Source: Actimicrobium sp035984655 (GTDB lineage Bacteria > Pseudomonadota > Gammaproteobacteria > Burkholderiales > Burkholderiaceae_D). Taken from it: a stretch of DNA of 64,000 nt. Every line of letters starts with the position of its first letter. Within the stretch, counting starts at the first letter, position 1. The translations under genes and the position numbers were made by a program. The stretch spans positions 1 through 64,000 of the forward strand of contig NZ_JAXCHT010000001.1 in NCBI RefSeq assembly GCF_035984655.1, given 5' to 3'. A model generated the notes under the pieces. The model saw only the letters and a list, made by a program, of their open reading frames with translations, had not been told where the DNA came from and did no database searches. Positions 34,200 through 42,861 of this stretch are shown piece after piece.

Positions 34200-36151
34200 C
34201 AAGGCAGTTCAGTGGGTGTGAATCCTTTTGGCGCGACGGTACCGAGGCGCGCCTTCAGGGACTGTGGCTTGTTCTCGAACAGGGCAGCATAGTACGTCGC
34301 ATTCGACAGCACGTTCTTGACGTAGCCACGGGTTTCCGCAAAAGGAATCGTTTCAGCGAAAACAGCTCCTTCGACCGTGCGCGTCAAGCTGGCGCGCCAG
34401 CTGCGTGGCCGGCCCGGTCCGGCGTTATAGGCAGCCGTCGCCAGCGCCTGCGAACCATCCAGATCGCGCAGCACCATGTTCAGATAATTTGCGCCCAGCT
34501 CGAGATTGGTGCCGACATCGTTGACCTGACTTGGATTGAAATTGGCCATGCCGATTTTGGCAGCGACGAAGCGCGCCGTGCCCGGCATCAGTTGCATCAA
34601 CCCGGTCGCACCGACGTGTGAACGCGCATTCATGATGAAGCGGGATTCCTGCCGGATCAAGCCGTACACCCATGCCATGTCCAGGCCCAGCGCCGTGGTT
34701 CGGGCAACCATGTAATCGCGGAACGGCGAAGGAAAGCGCTGTGTGAAATCACGTTCTGTTCTGGTGCGGTCGGAGGTATTCACCATGCGGTCGAGGATAT
34801 CGTTCTGCCGCGCGAATTCGGCGGCGGCAAGATGCTCGCGCTCGCTCATCCGGCGCAATTCCCAGTTCCATTCCCGCACGGCTTCAAAGCGCAGGTTCAG
34901 ATCAAAAAATTTCAGGGCGCGGCGCAAGCCCTGATTGCCGGCCATCGCACTGATTTCGGTTGCTGCCAGCGGTACGCCGGCAACCGGAATGCTGATCTGT
35001 TCGCCCTGTTCTTCGAGCGCCAGCTGGCCGTAGAAATTGGTCTGGTCGGAAATCGACTGAAACAGTCGTTGCGACTCCTCGCCGTCGCCAGCGGCCTTGA
35101 GCGCGCGGCCGCGCCAATACACCCAGGTGGGTTCGGCGGCCATCGCTGGCGGCATCGCATCGATGGCCTGGCGGACCAGCTTCCAGTCGCCGTTGCGTAA
35201 CGCCATGCGCGCGCGCCATTGATACCCCTCGGCCGACAACGCCACGCCGTCGGTGCGACTCCAGTATTGCGCGGTCGCTTCGGGCATCAGCTTGAGCGAT
35301 GCCTGCAGCGCGATCTGTGCCCACGCGAGCGCCCGCTCGGCCGGCGTGAGGCGCGCCTCGACATTGCTCACGGCGCTGGCGGCCTGTTCCGGGCTGGTGC
35401 GGGCGACGCGACCAGCCGCGATGATGAAAAGCTGGTGCGCGGTCGGATTGTCCGGCACCCGTTGCGCCAGCACCAATGGACCTTTTTCGATCGCCTGCAC
35501 GACCTGGCTGTCGCTGGCGCCCGCCAGATTGGCCAGCCGGCGCGCAACAATGACCTGATTGGTTTCGGCTGCCAGGCGCAACTGGGCCCACACGTCTTCG
35601 GTTGAAAACTGGCCGCTCTGCACCAGCGTGGCAATCAGTGTCATGCAGGCATTGCCATAGTCTTTGGGGGACACCAGCAGCGTGCGCGCCGCCGCAGCGA
35701 CCTGCACGCCCTTGTTGATGCGCGACACCAGCGCATAGCATTTCAATTGCAGATCATCGTCGAGTGCGAATTGCGGATATTGCTCGTCGAAGGTGACGAA
35801 ATCGCCGCGGCGTCCCAGCTCAAGCAACCAGTCGTTGCGTAACCGGTCGGCAATCGCGGTACCCTCGTAACGCCGCAAAAAGTCGCGCACTTCGCCCTCC
35901 GGCGCGATGCTGATACGGGGCTTCAGACGAAAATAGTCAACGTAGGAAGGGATGGCATAATTGGGCAGCCGATCGGCCAGTTCGGCGGCAGCGGCGGCGT
36001 CATCGCGACGGGATGCGTCGCGCAGGGCGAGAAACACATCATCGTCATTGACGAAACTGGAAGGGCGTTTCTGGGCCAGTGCGGCGGGTTCGCACAATAC
36101 CACCGCGGCGACGGCAAACATCATGCCGACAATCCATTTCTTCGAGAACAT
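34199..36151 (-). CDS. slt: Soluble lytic murein transglycosylase
   Basis: A 650-residue periplasmic enzyme that cleaves peptidoglycan glycan strands. It has a signal peptide (MMFAVAAVVLCEPAALAQ), a long helical superhelix and a C-terminal SLT domain. The catalytic Glu502 is in IRQESRF, followed by GATGLMQLMPGTA and AAYNAGPGR. The length matches the Slt70 family. Only 33 bp separate it from the divergent 5-formyl-THF cyclo-ligase gene. Confidence 0.95.
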   Translation of the reverse strand: MFSKKWIVGMMFAVAAVVLCEPAALAQKRPSSFVNDDDVFLALRDASRRDDAAAAAELADRLPNYAIPSYVDYFRLKPRISIAPEGEVRDFLRRYEGTAIADRLRNDWLLELGRRGDFVTFDEQYPQFALDDDLQLKCYALVSRINKGVQVAAAARTLLVSPKDYGNACMTLIATLVQSGQFSTEDVWAQLRLAAETNQVIVARRLANLAGASDSQVVQAIEKGPLVLAQRVPDNPTAHQLFIIAAGRVARTSPEQAASAVSNVEARLTPAERALAWAQIALQASLKLMPEATAQYWSRTDGVALSAEGYQWRARMALRNGDWKLVRQAIDAMPPAMAAEPTWVYWRGRALKAAGDGEESQRLFQSISDQTNFYGQLALEEQGEQISIPVAGVPLAATEISAMAGNQGLRRALKFFDLNLRFEAVREWNWELRRMSEREHLAAAEFARQNDILDRMVNTSDRTRTERDFTQRFPSPFRDYMVARTTALGLDMAWVYGLIRQESRFIMNARSHVGATGLMQLMPGTARFVAAKIGMANFNPSQVNDVGTNLELGANYLNMVLRDLDGSQALATAAYNAGPGRPRSWRASLTRTVEGAVFAETIPFAETRGYVKNVLSNATYYAALFENKPQSLKARLGTVAPKGFTPTELP

Positions 36152-36184
36152 TACGGGTCGACCTTTTCACCAATTTGAACTGCC

Positions 36185-36775
36185 ATGACACACTCTGATT
36201 CAAGCATAGCATGTGAATCCGCGCGGCTTGCAGCGCAGTTGGCACGTCGCAAGGCAATCTTGCGCAACACCTTGCTGGCAACCCGCAATGGGTTGTCGCC
36301 AAACCAGCGCCGCGATGCCACGGAGGCAATTGGCCGACAGCTGCGGGATTGCAGCGCCGACGTTGTGGCAACGTTCTGGCCAATTCGTGGCGAACCCGAT
36401 CTGCGTGCGACATGGCAGGAACTGGCGCGACGCGGTGTGACGCTGGCATTGCCACTGGTCACGTCGACCGATGCACCACTGACATTCGTCGCGTGGACGC
36501 CGGGCCAGCCGATGACGCGCGACCAGTTCGGCGTCGCCATCCCGGCCGATCCGGTGCGCAACGTGACGCCCGATCTGATTCTGATTCCTTGCCTGGGGGT
36601 CAATGCGCAACGGGTCCGACTGGGCTACGGCGGCGGACTGTACGATCGCACGCTGGCAGCAATGCCCGCGGCTGCCACGCTTGGCATTGCCTTCGATTGC
36701 GCCAGGGTCGAATTCGACGCCGAGCCGCACGATATCCCGCTGCAGGCAGTGATTACCGAAAGCGGCCGGTATTAG
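36185..36775 (+). CDS. 5-formyltetrahydrofolate cyclo-ligase
   Basis: A 196-residue enzyme that converts 5-formyl-THF to 5,10-methenyl-THF with ATP (YgfA/MTHFS family). It shows RRDATEAIG, the VATFWPIRGEPDL segment and the C-terminal signature GYGGGLYDRTL. It converges with metF, overlapping its end by four bases, so two folate one-carbon genes lie end to end. Confidence 0.93.
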   Translation: MTHSDSSIACESARLAAQLARRKAILRNTLLATRNGLSPNQRRDATEAIGRQLRDCSADVVATFWPIRGEPDLRATWQELARRGVTLALPLVTSTDAPLTFVAWTPGQPMTRDQFGVAIPADPVRNVTPDLILIPCLGVNAQRVRLGYGGGLYDRTLAAMPAAATLGIAFDCARVEFDAEPHDIPLQAVITESGRY

Positions 36776-37620
36776 CCCTGCAGTTTGAGGCGCTGGCAGA
36801 TCGCCATGGTCGGCGCCGCCTGATTGAGCGAATAGAAGTGCAGGCCTGGCGCACCACCGGCCAGCAGTCGTTCGCACAAGGCGGTAACAACATCGAGCCC
36901 AAAGGCACGAATCGACTCGATATCGTCGCCGTAACTGAGTAATTTCAGACGCACCCAACGCGGGATTTCAGCGCCGCACATCTCTGAGAACCGCAGCAAC
37001 TGCATGGTATTCGTAATAGGCATCACCCCGGCCGCGATCGGCACTTGCACGCCGAGCTTGCGCGCTTCATCGACAAAGCGAAAGTAGGCATCGGCGTTGT
37101 AGAAATATTGGGTGATGGCGCCGTCGGCGCCAGCCTGCACCTTGCGTGCGAAGCTTTGCACATCATCAAGTGGCGACTTGGCCTGAGGGTGCATTTCCGG
37201 GTAGGCCGCCACTTCGATATGAAACCAGTCGCCGGATTCGGCACGGATGAATTCGACCAACTCGTTGGCATAGCGAAATTCGCCGGACGAAAAATCGACC
37301 GCGCCATAACCGCTCGGCAGATCGCCGCGCAACGCCACCAGTCGACGGATGCCGTTGCTGCGGTATTCGTCGAGCGCGGCGCGCAATCGATCGCGCGAAC
37401 TGCCGAGGCAGGAAATATGCGGCGCGGCCTGATGCCCTTCGCGCCGAATTTCCAGCACCGTATCGAGCGTACCTTGCTGGGTACTGCCACCGGCGCCAAA
37501 TGTCACGGAAAAATACTTTGGATTGAGCGCCGCCAGTCGCACGCGCGTGACGCGCAATTTCTCTGCACCCTCGGCTGTTTTGGGCGGATAAAACTCAATG
37601 CTGAAATCGGAATGGGACAT
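36772..37620 (-). CDS. metF: 5,10-methylenetetrahydrofolate reductase
   Basis: A 282-residue flavoenzyme that makes 5-methyl-THF for methionine synthesis. Family blocks are SIEFYPPKTAEGAEKL (with the catalytic Glu), FSVTFGAGGSTQ, LRGDLP and GADGAITQYFYNADAY. The ATG overlaps the stop of the small membrane protein gene by one base. It is downstream of ahcY on the same strand, linking folate to the methyl cycle. Confidence 0.96.
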   Translation of the reverse strand: MSHSDFSIEFYPPKTAEGAEKLRVTRVRLAALNPKYFSVTFGAGGSTQQGTLDTVLEIRREGHQAAPHISCLGSSRDRLRAALDEYRSNGIRRLVALRGDLPSGYGAVDFSSGEFRYANELVEFIRAESGDWFHIEVAAYPEMHPQAKSPLDDVQSFARKVQAGADGAITQYFYNADAYFRFVDEARKLGVQVPIAAGVMPITNTMQLLRFSEMCGAEIPRWVRLKLLSYGDDIESIRAFGLDVVTALCERLLAGGAPGLHFYSLNQAAPTMAICQRLKLQG

Positions 37621-37961
37621 TATTTATCGAGCAGCAAAGAGGACAAGACCCATGACAGGATGCTGTACAGGATCGCCGCCAGAATCGCCGAGCCAAAGCC
37701 CTCGACCCGAAAGCCGCCGACCAGGTTGGCCACTGCCCAGAACATCAAGCCGTTGACCACGAAGATGAACAAACCCAGCGTCAGGACCGTGACCGGCAAG
37801 GTCAGCAGCAGCAGCAGCGGCCGAATCAGGGTGTTGACGAGCCCGAGCACCAGCGCGGCGACAAGCGCCGTGCCGAAGCTCTCGACCCGCACCGATTGCA
37901 TGAAATAAGGCAGCGCCAGGAGCGCGACCGCATTGATGATCCACGTGATGAGAAGACGCAT
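37620..37961 (-). CDS. Small four-helix membrane protein, phage holin-like (PF04020)
   Basis: A 113-residue protein with four hydrophobic segments, beginning MRLLITWIINAVALLALPYF, and the VLGLVNTLIRPLLLLLTLPV block typical of the 'phage holin family IV' proteins. These are ordinary chromosomal genes of unknown function often found between ahcY and metF. The start at 37961 has a GGAACC ribosome-binding site; a longer frame upstream runs through a terminator hairpin. Confidence 0.85.
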   Translation of the reverse strand: MRLLITWIINAVALLALPYFMQSVRVESFGTALVAALVLGLVNTLIRPLLLLLTLPVTVLTLGLFIFVVNGLMFWAVANLVGGFRVEGFGSAILAAILYSILSWVLSSLLLDK

Positions 37962-37978
37962 GAAAGGTTCCGATCCAG

Positions 37979-38025
37979 AAAAAAGACCGCTTCGCTCCGG
38001 CCGGCTGGCCGACACGAAACGGTCT
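37979..38025 (-). terminator. Intrinsic terminator between ahcY and the holin-metF pair
   Basis: On the minus strand AGACCG (38025-38020) and CGGTCT (37989-37984) close a long stem that continues with a G-U pair and several more pairs. The loop is GC-rich and a run of T (37983-37979) follows. It lies 22 bp after the ahcY stop and only 18 bp before the next start, so holin-metF may depend on read-through or another promoter. Confidence 0.7.
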
Positions 38026-38047
38026 GTCAAACAACAGCGAACAAGCT

Positions 38048-39499
38048 TTAGTACCGGTAGTGCTCGGGCTTGTACGGTCCGGTTTGTTGCACGCCGATGT
38101 AGCTGGCTTGTTCCGGTGTCAACTCGGTGAGTTTTGCGTTCAAGGTGCGCAACTGCAGGCGCGCAACTTTTTCATCGAGGTGCTTCGGCAACGTGTACAC
38201 GCCAATCGGATAGTTCTTCGTGTTGCAGAACAATTCGATCTGCGCAATCACCTGATTGGCAAACGACGAGCTCATCACATAGGATGGGTGACCCGTTCCG
38301 CAACCCAGGTTGACCAGACGACCTTCGGCCAGCAGGATGATGCGTTTGCCGTCCGGGAAAATGATATGGTCGACTTGTGGCTTGATGTTTTCCCACGTGT
38401 ACTGTTTCAATGCAGCGACTTCGATTTCGTTGTCGAAATGGCCGATATTGCAGACGATTGCCTGGTTCTTCATTTTTGCCATGTGCGCGTGCGTAATCAC
38501 ATGATAATTGCCCGTTGCGGTAACGAAGATATCAGCGTGTTCTGCCGCGTAGTCCATCGTCACGACGCGATAGCCTTCCATGGCTGCCTGCAAGGCGCAG
38601 ATCGGGTCGATTTCGGTGATCCAGACTTGCGCCGACAAGGCGCGCAGTGCCTGAGCCGAACCTTTGCCCACATCGCCATAACCGGCGACCACTGCGACCT
38701 TACCGGCGATCATCACGTCGGTAGCGCGCTTGATGCCATCGACCAGCGATTCGCGGCAACCGTACAGATTGTCGAATTTTGACTTGGTAACGGAGTCATT
38801 GACGTTAATCGCGGGGAATGCCAACTTGCCATCCTTGAACATCTGATACAGACGGTGCACGCCCGTGGTCGTTTCTTCGGTCACGCCCTTGACCTCGGCC
38901 AGGCGGGCCGAATACCAACCCGGCTTCGTTGCAAGACGCTTCTTGATCGCGTTGTACAGGCAGATTTCTTCTTCCGAGGTCGGATTGTCCAGTACGGACG
39001 CATCTTGCTCGGCGCGGGTACCGAGATGCAGCAACAGGGTTGCATCGCCACCGTCGTCGAGAATCATGTTGGAGTACTGGGCACCGGCAGCCGTGGCTGG
39101 CCATTCGAAGATCCGGTGGGTAAATTCCCAGTATTCATCCAGCGTTTCGCCCTTGAAGGCAAATACCGGGGTGCCATCGGCGGCAATTGCGGCTGCCGCA
39201 TGGTCCTGGGTTGAATAGATGTTGCAGGACGCCCAGCGCACTTGCGCACCAAGGGCTTCGAGCGTCTGGATCAACACGGCAGTCTGGATCGTCATGTGGA
39301 TTGATCCGGTAATGCGTGCGCCCTTGAGCGGCTGGGCAGCGGAAAACTCTTCGCGGATGGCCATCAGGCCGGGCATTTCAGTTTCCGCGATGCGGATTTC
39401 CTTGCGGCCCCAATCGGCGAGACTGAGGTCGGCTACCAGATAATCGTTTGGCAGGGAAGTTACGGGGATTGCTTGAGGGGTTATTACTGCGGCGTTCAT
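38048..39499 (-). CDS. ahcY: Adenosylhomocysteinase
   Basis: A 483-residue enzyme that hydrolyses S-adenosylhomocysteine to adenosine and homocysteine. The NAD-binding motif is VVAGYGDVGKGSAQALRAL, and the C-terminus is KPEHYRY. The family blocks LADWGRKEI and IHMTIQTAVLIQTLEALGA are visible. A strong AAGGAGGGCGTG ribosome-binding site precedes the ATG at 39499 (a GTG lies one codon upstream). An SAH riboswitch in the leader senses its substrate. Confidence 0.97.
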   Translation of the reverse strand: MNAAVITPQAIPVTSLPNDYLVADLSLADWGRKEIRIAETEMPGLMAIREEFSAAQPLKGARITGSIHMTIQTAVLIQTLEALGAQVRWASCNIYSTQDHAAAAIAADGTPVFAFKGETLDEYWEFTHRIFEWPATAAGAQYSNMILDDGGDATLLLHLGTRAEQDASVLDNPTSEEEICLYNAIKKRLATKPGWYSARLAEVKGVTEETTTGVHRLYQMFKDGKLAFPAINVNDSVTKSKFDNLYGCRESLVDGIKRATDVMIAGKVAVVAGYGDVGKGSAQALRALSAQVWITEIDPICALQAAMEGYRVVTMDYAAEHADIFVTATGNYHVITHAHMAKMKNQAIVCNIGHFDNEIEVAALKQYTWENIKPQVDHIIFPDGKRIILLAEGRLVNLGCGTGHPSYVMSSSFANQVIAQIELFCNTKNYPIGVYTLPKHLDEKVARLQLRTLNAKLTELTPEQASYIGVQQTGPYKPEHYRY

Positions 39500-39530
39500 C
39501 ACGCCCTCCTTTCGTTAGAAAAAAAGAAAC

Positions 39531-39608
39531 GTGAGCGCAGTTGCTGTGTGTTGCCTCCAAGCCTGGCGCCGAATGCTCTCGCAATCGGGCTGCAACGCTC
39601 CTTGGAGT
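39531..39608 (-). ncRNA. S-adenosylhomocysteine (SAH) riboswitch
   Basis: On the minus strand the leader of ahcY contains CCAAGGAGCGTTGCA, GCGCCAGGCTTGGAG and ACTGCGCTCACG in that order. These are the conserved blocks of the SAH riboswitch. CCAAG pairs with CTTGG to form the outer stem, and GAGCG pairs with CGCTC to form the pseudoknot helix. The known class activates SAH-recycling genes when SAH is high, which fits ahcY. About 32 nt separate it from the start codon. Confidence 0.92.
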
Positions 39609-39612
39609 GCGG

Positions 39613-39618
39613 ATTATA
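39613..39618 (-). promoter_or_regulatory. -10 element of the ahcY promoter
   Basis: TATAAT on the minus strand, ending 5 bp before the first conserved base of the riboswitch, so transcription would begin at the aptamer. No good -35 at standard spacing was seen. Confidence 0.65.
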
Positions 39619-39663
39619 GCCTGAACCCGACCAACAGCGTGCGCCGCGTCAATTTAAAATGCA

Positions 39664-40590
39664 TTAGCGAGTGCTGGCAATGCGCGCCGCGTTGCGTCGA
39701 TCCGGCGCGGACTCCGGTCGATGCACGTTGTGCTTCATCCAGCTCAGCATGTCTTGCCAGATTCGTTGAATTTCGGCCTCTGGCGGCATGGCCAACGCAT
39801 TCGGCAATTCAATGGTGATGACGGGGATATTCTGGTTACGGCCGCCATAGTTGCCGAGGGAGCCAGGATAAACACCAACCCGGTTGAACTGGAGTCGGCC
39901 GAAATGCTCCGGTTCAGGCGCCGGGCCGTCAAAGTCAAGCACGCCGAACGGCGCATGGACCGACACGATCACGTTCGGCTTGAAGCGAGCGATTTCGGCA
40001 TTCAGCCAGCGTGTCTCGGGCTCCGATAGCGGGCCGGTACCAGGAAAGCGGCGCGGATCGCTGGCAGTGACTTTTTCCCAATAACGCGGCGCCTCTTTTT
40101 TCCAGTCGGGCGTCGGAAAATTGCGATTGAGGTCGACACCCCGGGCATTCACGCGGCTGGGCTTTTCGGCGAGCAGTCCGTCCGGATTGACGACGGGGAC
40201 GACCTCCCAGACGAACTCCTGGGCAAGCGGCGTCTGAACCTGTTGCATCCACTTGAAAACGATAGCCGATGCGGTCAACTCGTCGCCATGTATCCCGCCC
40301 AACAGCAACACGCGCAAGGGCTTGCGGCCGTCTTTGGCGGGCGCTCCCTGAATGTGACGCGTCAGCAGTGGAAATCCGTTAGTGGAGACCGCGCCAGACG
40401 GACTCAAGTTGCTGGCATTACAGGCCGCGGCGGAAATCCCGGGCAAACGTGCCGCGAGCTTCCCGCACCACCCCGCCTGATGGGCAGTAGATTGCACGGC
40501 GCCAGATCGAATGGGCGCTGTCGCAGCAAACACGTTCGCGGATACGTACAGACCGGTAACGACCACGACTTTGGTGAATGACGAGAGCAC
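39664..40590 (-). CDS. M14-family zinc carboxypeptidase (MpaA-like)
   Basis: A 308-residue protein with an N-terminal signal-like segment (VVVVTGLYVSANVFAAT) and an M14 peptidase domain. Zinc ligands His101 and Glu104 (GGIHGDELTA) and His212 (VSVHAP), plus catalytic Glu261 (ITIELP), are visible. The substrate-binding segment NARGVDLNRNFP is also present. It resembles murein peptide amidase. The start is GTG; no early ATG exists. Confidence 0.88.
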   Translation of the reverse strand: MLSSFTKVVVVTGLYVSANVFAATAPIRSGAVQSTAHQAGWCGKLAARLPGISAAACNASNLSPSGAVSTNGFPLLTRHIQGAPAKDGRKPLRVLLLGGIHGDELTASAIVFKWMQQVQTPLAQEFVWEVVPVVNPDGLLAEKPSRVNARGVDLNRNFPTPDWKKEAPRYWEKVTASDPRRFPGTGPLSEPETRWLNAEIARFKPNVIVSVHAPFGVLDFDGPAPEPEHFGRLQFNRVGVYPGSLGNYGGRNQNIPVITIELPNALAMPPEAEIQRIWQDMLSWMKHNVHRPESAPDRRNAARIASTR

Positions 40591-40663
40591 TATTTTTCCA
40601 CGGACAGTAACTGCGTTCAGGCAGCTTCAGGTTGATCTCGGCACCGGTCGGCACCGACATCGA

Positions 40664-41827
40664 TCAAAGACCTGCCGTTGCCCGCAGTGCCGCCACTTTA
40701 TCGGTGCGCTCCCAGGTGAATTCTGGCTCCTCGCGGCCAAAGTGGCCGTATGAAGCGGTCTTCAGATAGATTGGGCGCAACAGGTCCAGCATTTGTACGA
40801 TGCCTTTCGGGCGCAGATCGAAATGTTCCCGCACCAGCTCAGCCAGTTTTTCATCGCTGATCACGCCTGTGCCGAAGGTGGTTACCATCACCGAAGTTGG
40901 TCGTGCGATGCCGATTGCATATGACACCTGAATCTGGCATCGCGTGGCCAGTCCGGCAGCGACAATATTCTTCGCCACATAACGACCGGCATACGCCGCA
41001 GAACGGTCAACCTTCGAGGGATCCTTGCCCGAAAACGCGCCCCCGCCATGCGGTGCGGCGCCACCATAAGTGTCCACGATAATTTTGCGCCCAGTCAACC
41101 CACAATCGCCTTGCGGACCACCAATTACGAAGCGCCCTGTTGGATTGACGAGATACCGTGTATTTTTTAACCACGCTTGCGGGACCACCGGCTTGATGAT
41201 CATTTCGATGACGGCTTCTTCGATCGCCTTGTGCTCCATTTCGGGAGCATGCTGTGTCGACAACACAACCGTATCGATACCCACTGGCTTGCCGTCGACG
41301 TAGCGCAGCGTTACTTGCGATTTCGCGTCCGGACGCAACCATGGCAAACGGCCATCCTTGCGCAATTGCGACTGCCGCTCGACGATGCGGTGCGCATAAT
41401 AAATCGCTGCCGGCATCAGTTCAGGCGTTTCGTCGCATGCGTAACCGAACATCAGGCCCTGGTCACCGGCGCCCTGGTCGAGGTCGAGACCGCTGCCTTC
41501 GTTCACACCCTGTGCGATATCCGGCGACTGCTTGTCGTAGCAGACCATGACAGCGCAACTCTTGTAATCGATGCCGTAGTCGGCATTGTCGTAACCGATA
41601 CGTTTGATGGTGTCGCGCGCGACGCCAATGTAGTCAATGTTTGCGTGGGTTGTTATTTCGCCGGCCAGCACGACGAGACCGGTATTGCACAAGGTTTCGG
41701 CGGCGACGCGGGCTTGGGGATCAATGGCCAGAACTGCATCGAGAATCGCGTCCGAGATCTGATCAGCGACTTTATCGGGGTGGCCTTCCGAGACGGATTC
41801 GGAGGTAAAAAGATATTCATGTGCCAT
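40664..41827 (-). CDS. metK: S-adenosylmethionine synthase
   Basis: A 387-residue enzyme that makes SAM from ATP and methionine. The signatures GAGDQGLMFGYA and GGGAFSGKDPSKVDRSAAY are complete, and the N-terminus (YLFTSESVSEGHPDKVADQ) holds the ATP-binding His. An AGGAGCCACC ribosome-binding site precedes the ATG. With ahcY and metF it forms most of a methyl-cycle cluster on the same strand. It is divergent from the acyltransferase genes. Confidence 0.97.
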   Translation of the reverse strand: MAHEYLFTSESVSEGHPDKVADQISDAILDAVLAIDPQARVAAETLCNTGLVVLAGEITTHANIDYIGVARDTIKRIGYDNADYGIDYKSCAVMVCYDKQSPDIAQGVNEGSGLDLDQGAGDQGLMFGYACDETPELMPAAIYYAHRIVERQSQLRKDGRLPWLRPDAKSQVTLRYVDGKPVGIDTVVLSTQHAPEMEHKAIEEAVIEMIIKPVVPQAWLKNTRYLVNPTGRFVIGGPQGDCGLTGRKIIVDTYGGAAPHGGGAFSGKDPSKVDRSAAYAGRYVAKNIVAAGLATRCQIQVSYAIGIARPTSVMVTTFGTGVISDEKLAELVREHFDLRPKGIVQMLDLLRPIYLKTASYGHFGREEPEFTWERTDKVAALRATAGL

Positions 41828-41991
41828 GGTGGCTCCTGTGATTGCGGTGACGATGACCCTGTCGCGGCCAATCCAATGAGCCTGCGACGCTTTAGCGAAA
41901 TTTATAGACCGCCTCGCAAGTTGTCTGTGTTAACTCGGCGGGTGCTGCTTCCGTGATATTTTACGCCTCTTGAAATAATTCAGCAAAATCA

Positions 41992-42861
41992 TTGTTCCCC
42001 GCCTTTATACTCGTCACTCTTTTCCGTCTGCTCTCCATCCTGCCGCTGTCGGCAATGCACGTGCTCGGCGCGTTTTTCGGTCGCGTGGTGTATCGTTTTT
42101 CAGCGGGCTATCGACGTCGATTGCACGACAATATCGAGCGTGCCGGCTTTATCGAAGTGCTCCCGACTGCCATCGAGGAGGCGGGCAAGAATATCTTCGA
42201 ACTGCCGTTTATCTGGTGTGCCCCGCCGGACCGGGTCCTCGCCACCGCACAAGTCGAAGATTGGCATATAGCGCAAGCAATGATCGACAAGGGCCGCGGC
42301 GTTATTTTTTTGACACCCCATCTTGGCTGCTTCGAGATCATTGCCCAGGCGATCGCAGCCCGCATGCCGTTGACTGCCCTGTACCGACCGCCCCGCAAGG
42401 AGGCGCTCAAACCACTGATCGAGGGTGCACGTCGCCGCCCCAATTTGAACCTTGCTCCCGCCAATCTGCGAGGCGTTCGAAGCTTGCTGAAGACGCTGAA
42501 ATCGGGCGGTGCAATTGGTTTGCTGCCGGATCAGGTGCCGCACCAGGGCGAGGGGGTATGGGCCGATTTTTTTGGCATGAAGGCTTACACCATGACCCTG
42601 CCTGCGAAGTTGTCCCGGATGACCGGGGCGCCGCTGATCCTGTCGTACGCGCAGCGCAAGCCGCATGGCGCGGGGTTCGTGATTCGCTTCGCGGCGTTCG
42701 AGCAAGAGTTGACCGACGATCCGCAGCAGCAGGCGCGTGCAATCAATGCGGCGATGGAGCAATTGATCGCACGCTGCCCGGCGCAATACTTCTGGAGCTA
42801 TAACCGGTACAAGTCGCCGCATGGCGCCTCATCAGATGGTTCGGCCGAGGATATGACGTGA
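41992..42861 (+). CDS. Lysophospholipid/lipid A acyltransferase (LpxL/HtrB family)
   Basis: A 289-residue inner-membrane acyltransferase. The catalytic HxxxxD/E motif is HLGCFE, with TALYRPPRK and LLPDQVPHQGEGVW as further family blocks. An N-terminal hydrophobic segment anchors it. The start is uncertain: TTG at 41992 is the only start that keeps the N-terminal helix after the upstream stop; the next ATG (42055) would cut it. It overlaps a second acyltransferase gene by four bases. Confidence 0.9.
   Translation: MFPAFILVTLFRLLSILPLSAMHVLGAFFGRVVYRFSAGYRRRLHDNIERAGFIEVLPTAIEEAGKNIFELPFIWCAPPDRVLATAQVEDWHIAQAMIDKGRGVIFLTPHLGCFEIIAQAIAARMPLTALYRPPRKEALKPLIEGARRRPNLNLAPANLRGVRSLLKTLKSGGAIGLLPDQVPHQGEGVWADFFGMKAYTMTLPAKLSRMTGAPLILSYAQRKPHGAGFVIRFAAFEQELTDDPQQQARAINAAMEQLIARCPAQYFWSYNRYKSPHGASSDGSAEDMT

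Noticed and set aside
37620..37961. Phage origin for the 'holin' gene
   Set aside because: PF04020 proteins are common chromosomal genes next to ahcY/metF; no other phage genes are nearby.
40600..40663. Terminator hairpin after metK built on the repeated CGGTGCCGA units
   Set aside because: The units are direct rather than inverted repeats, and no convincing stem or T-run is present.
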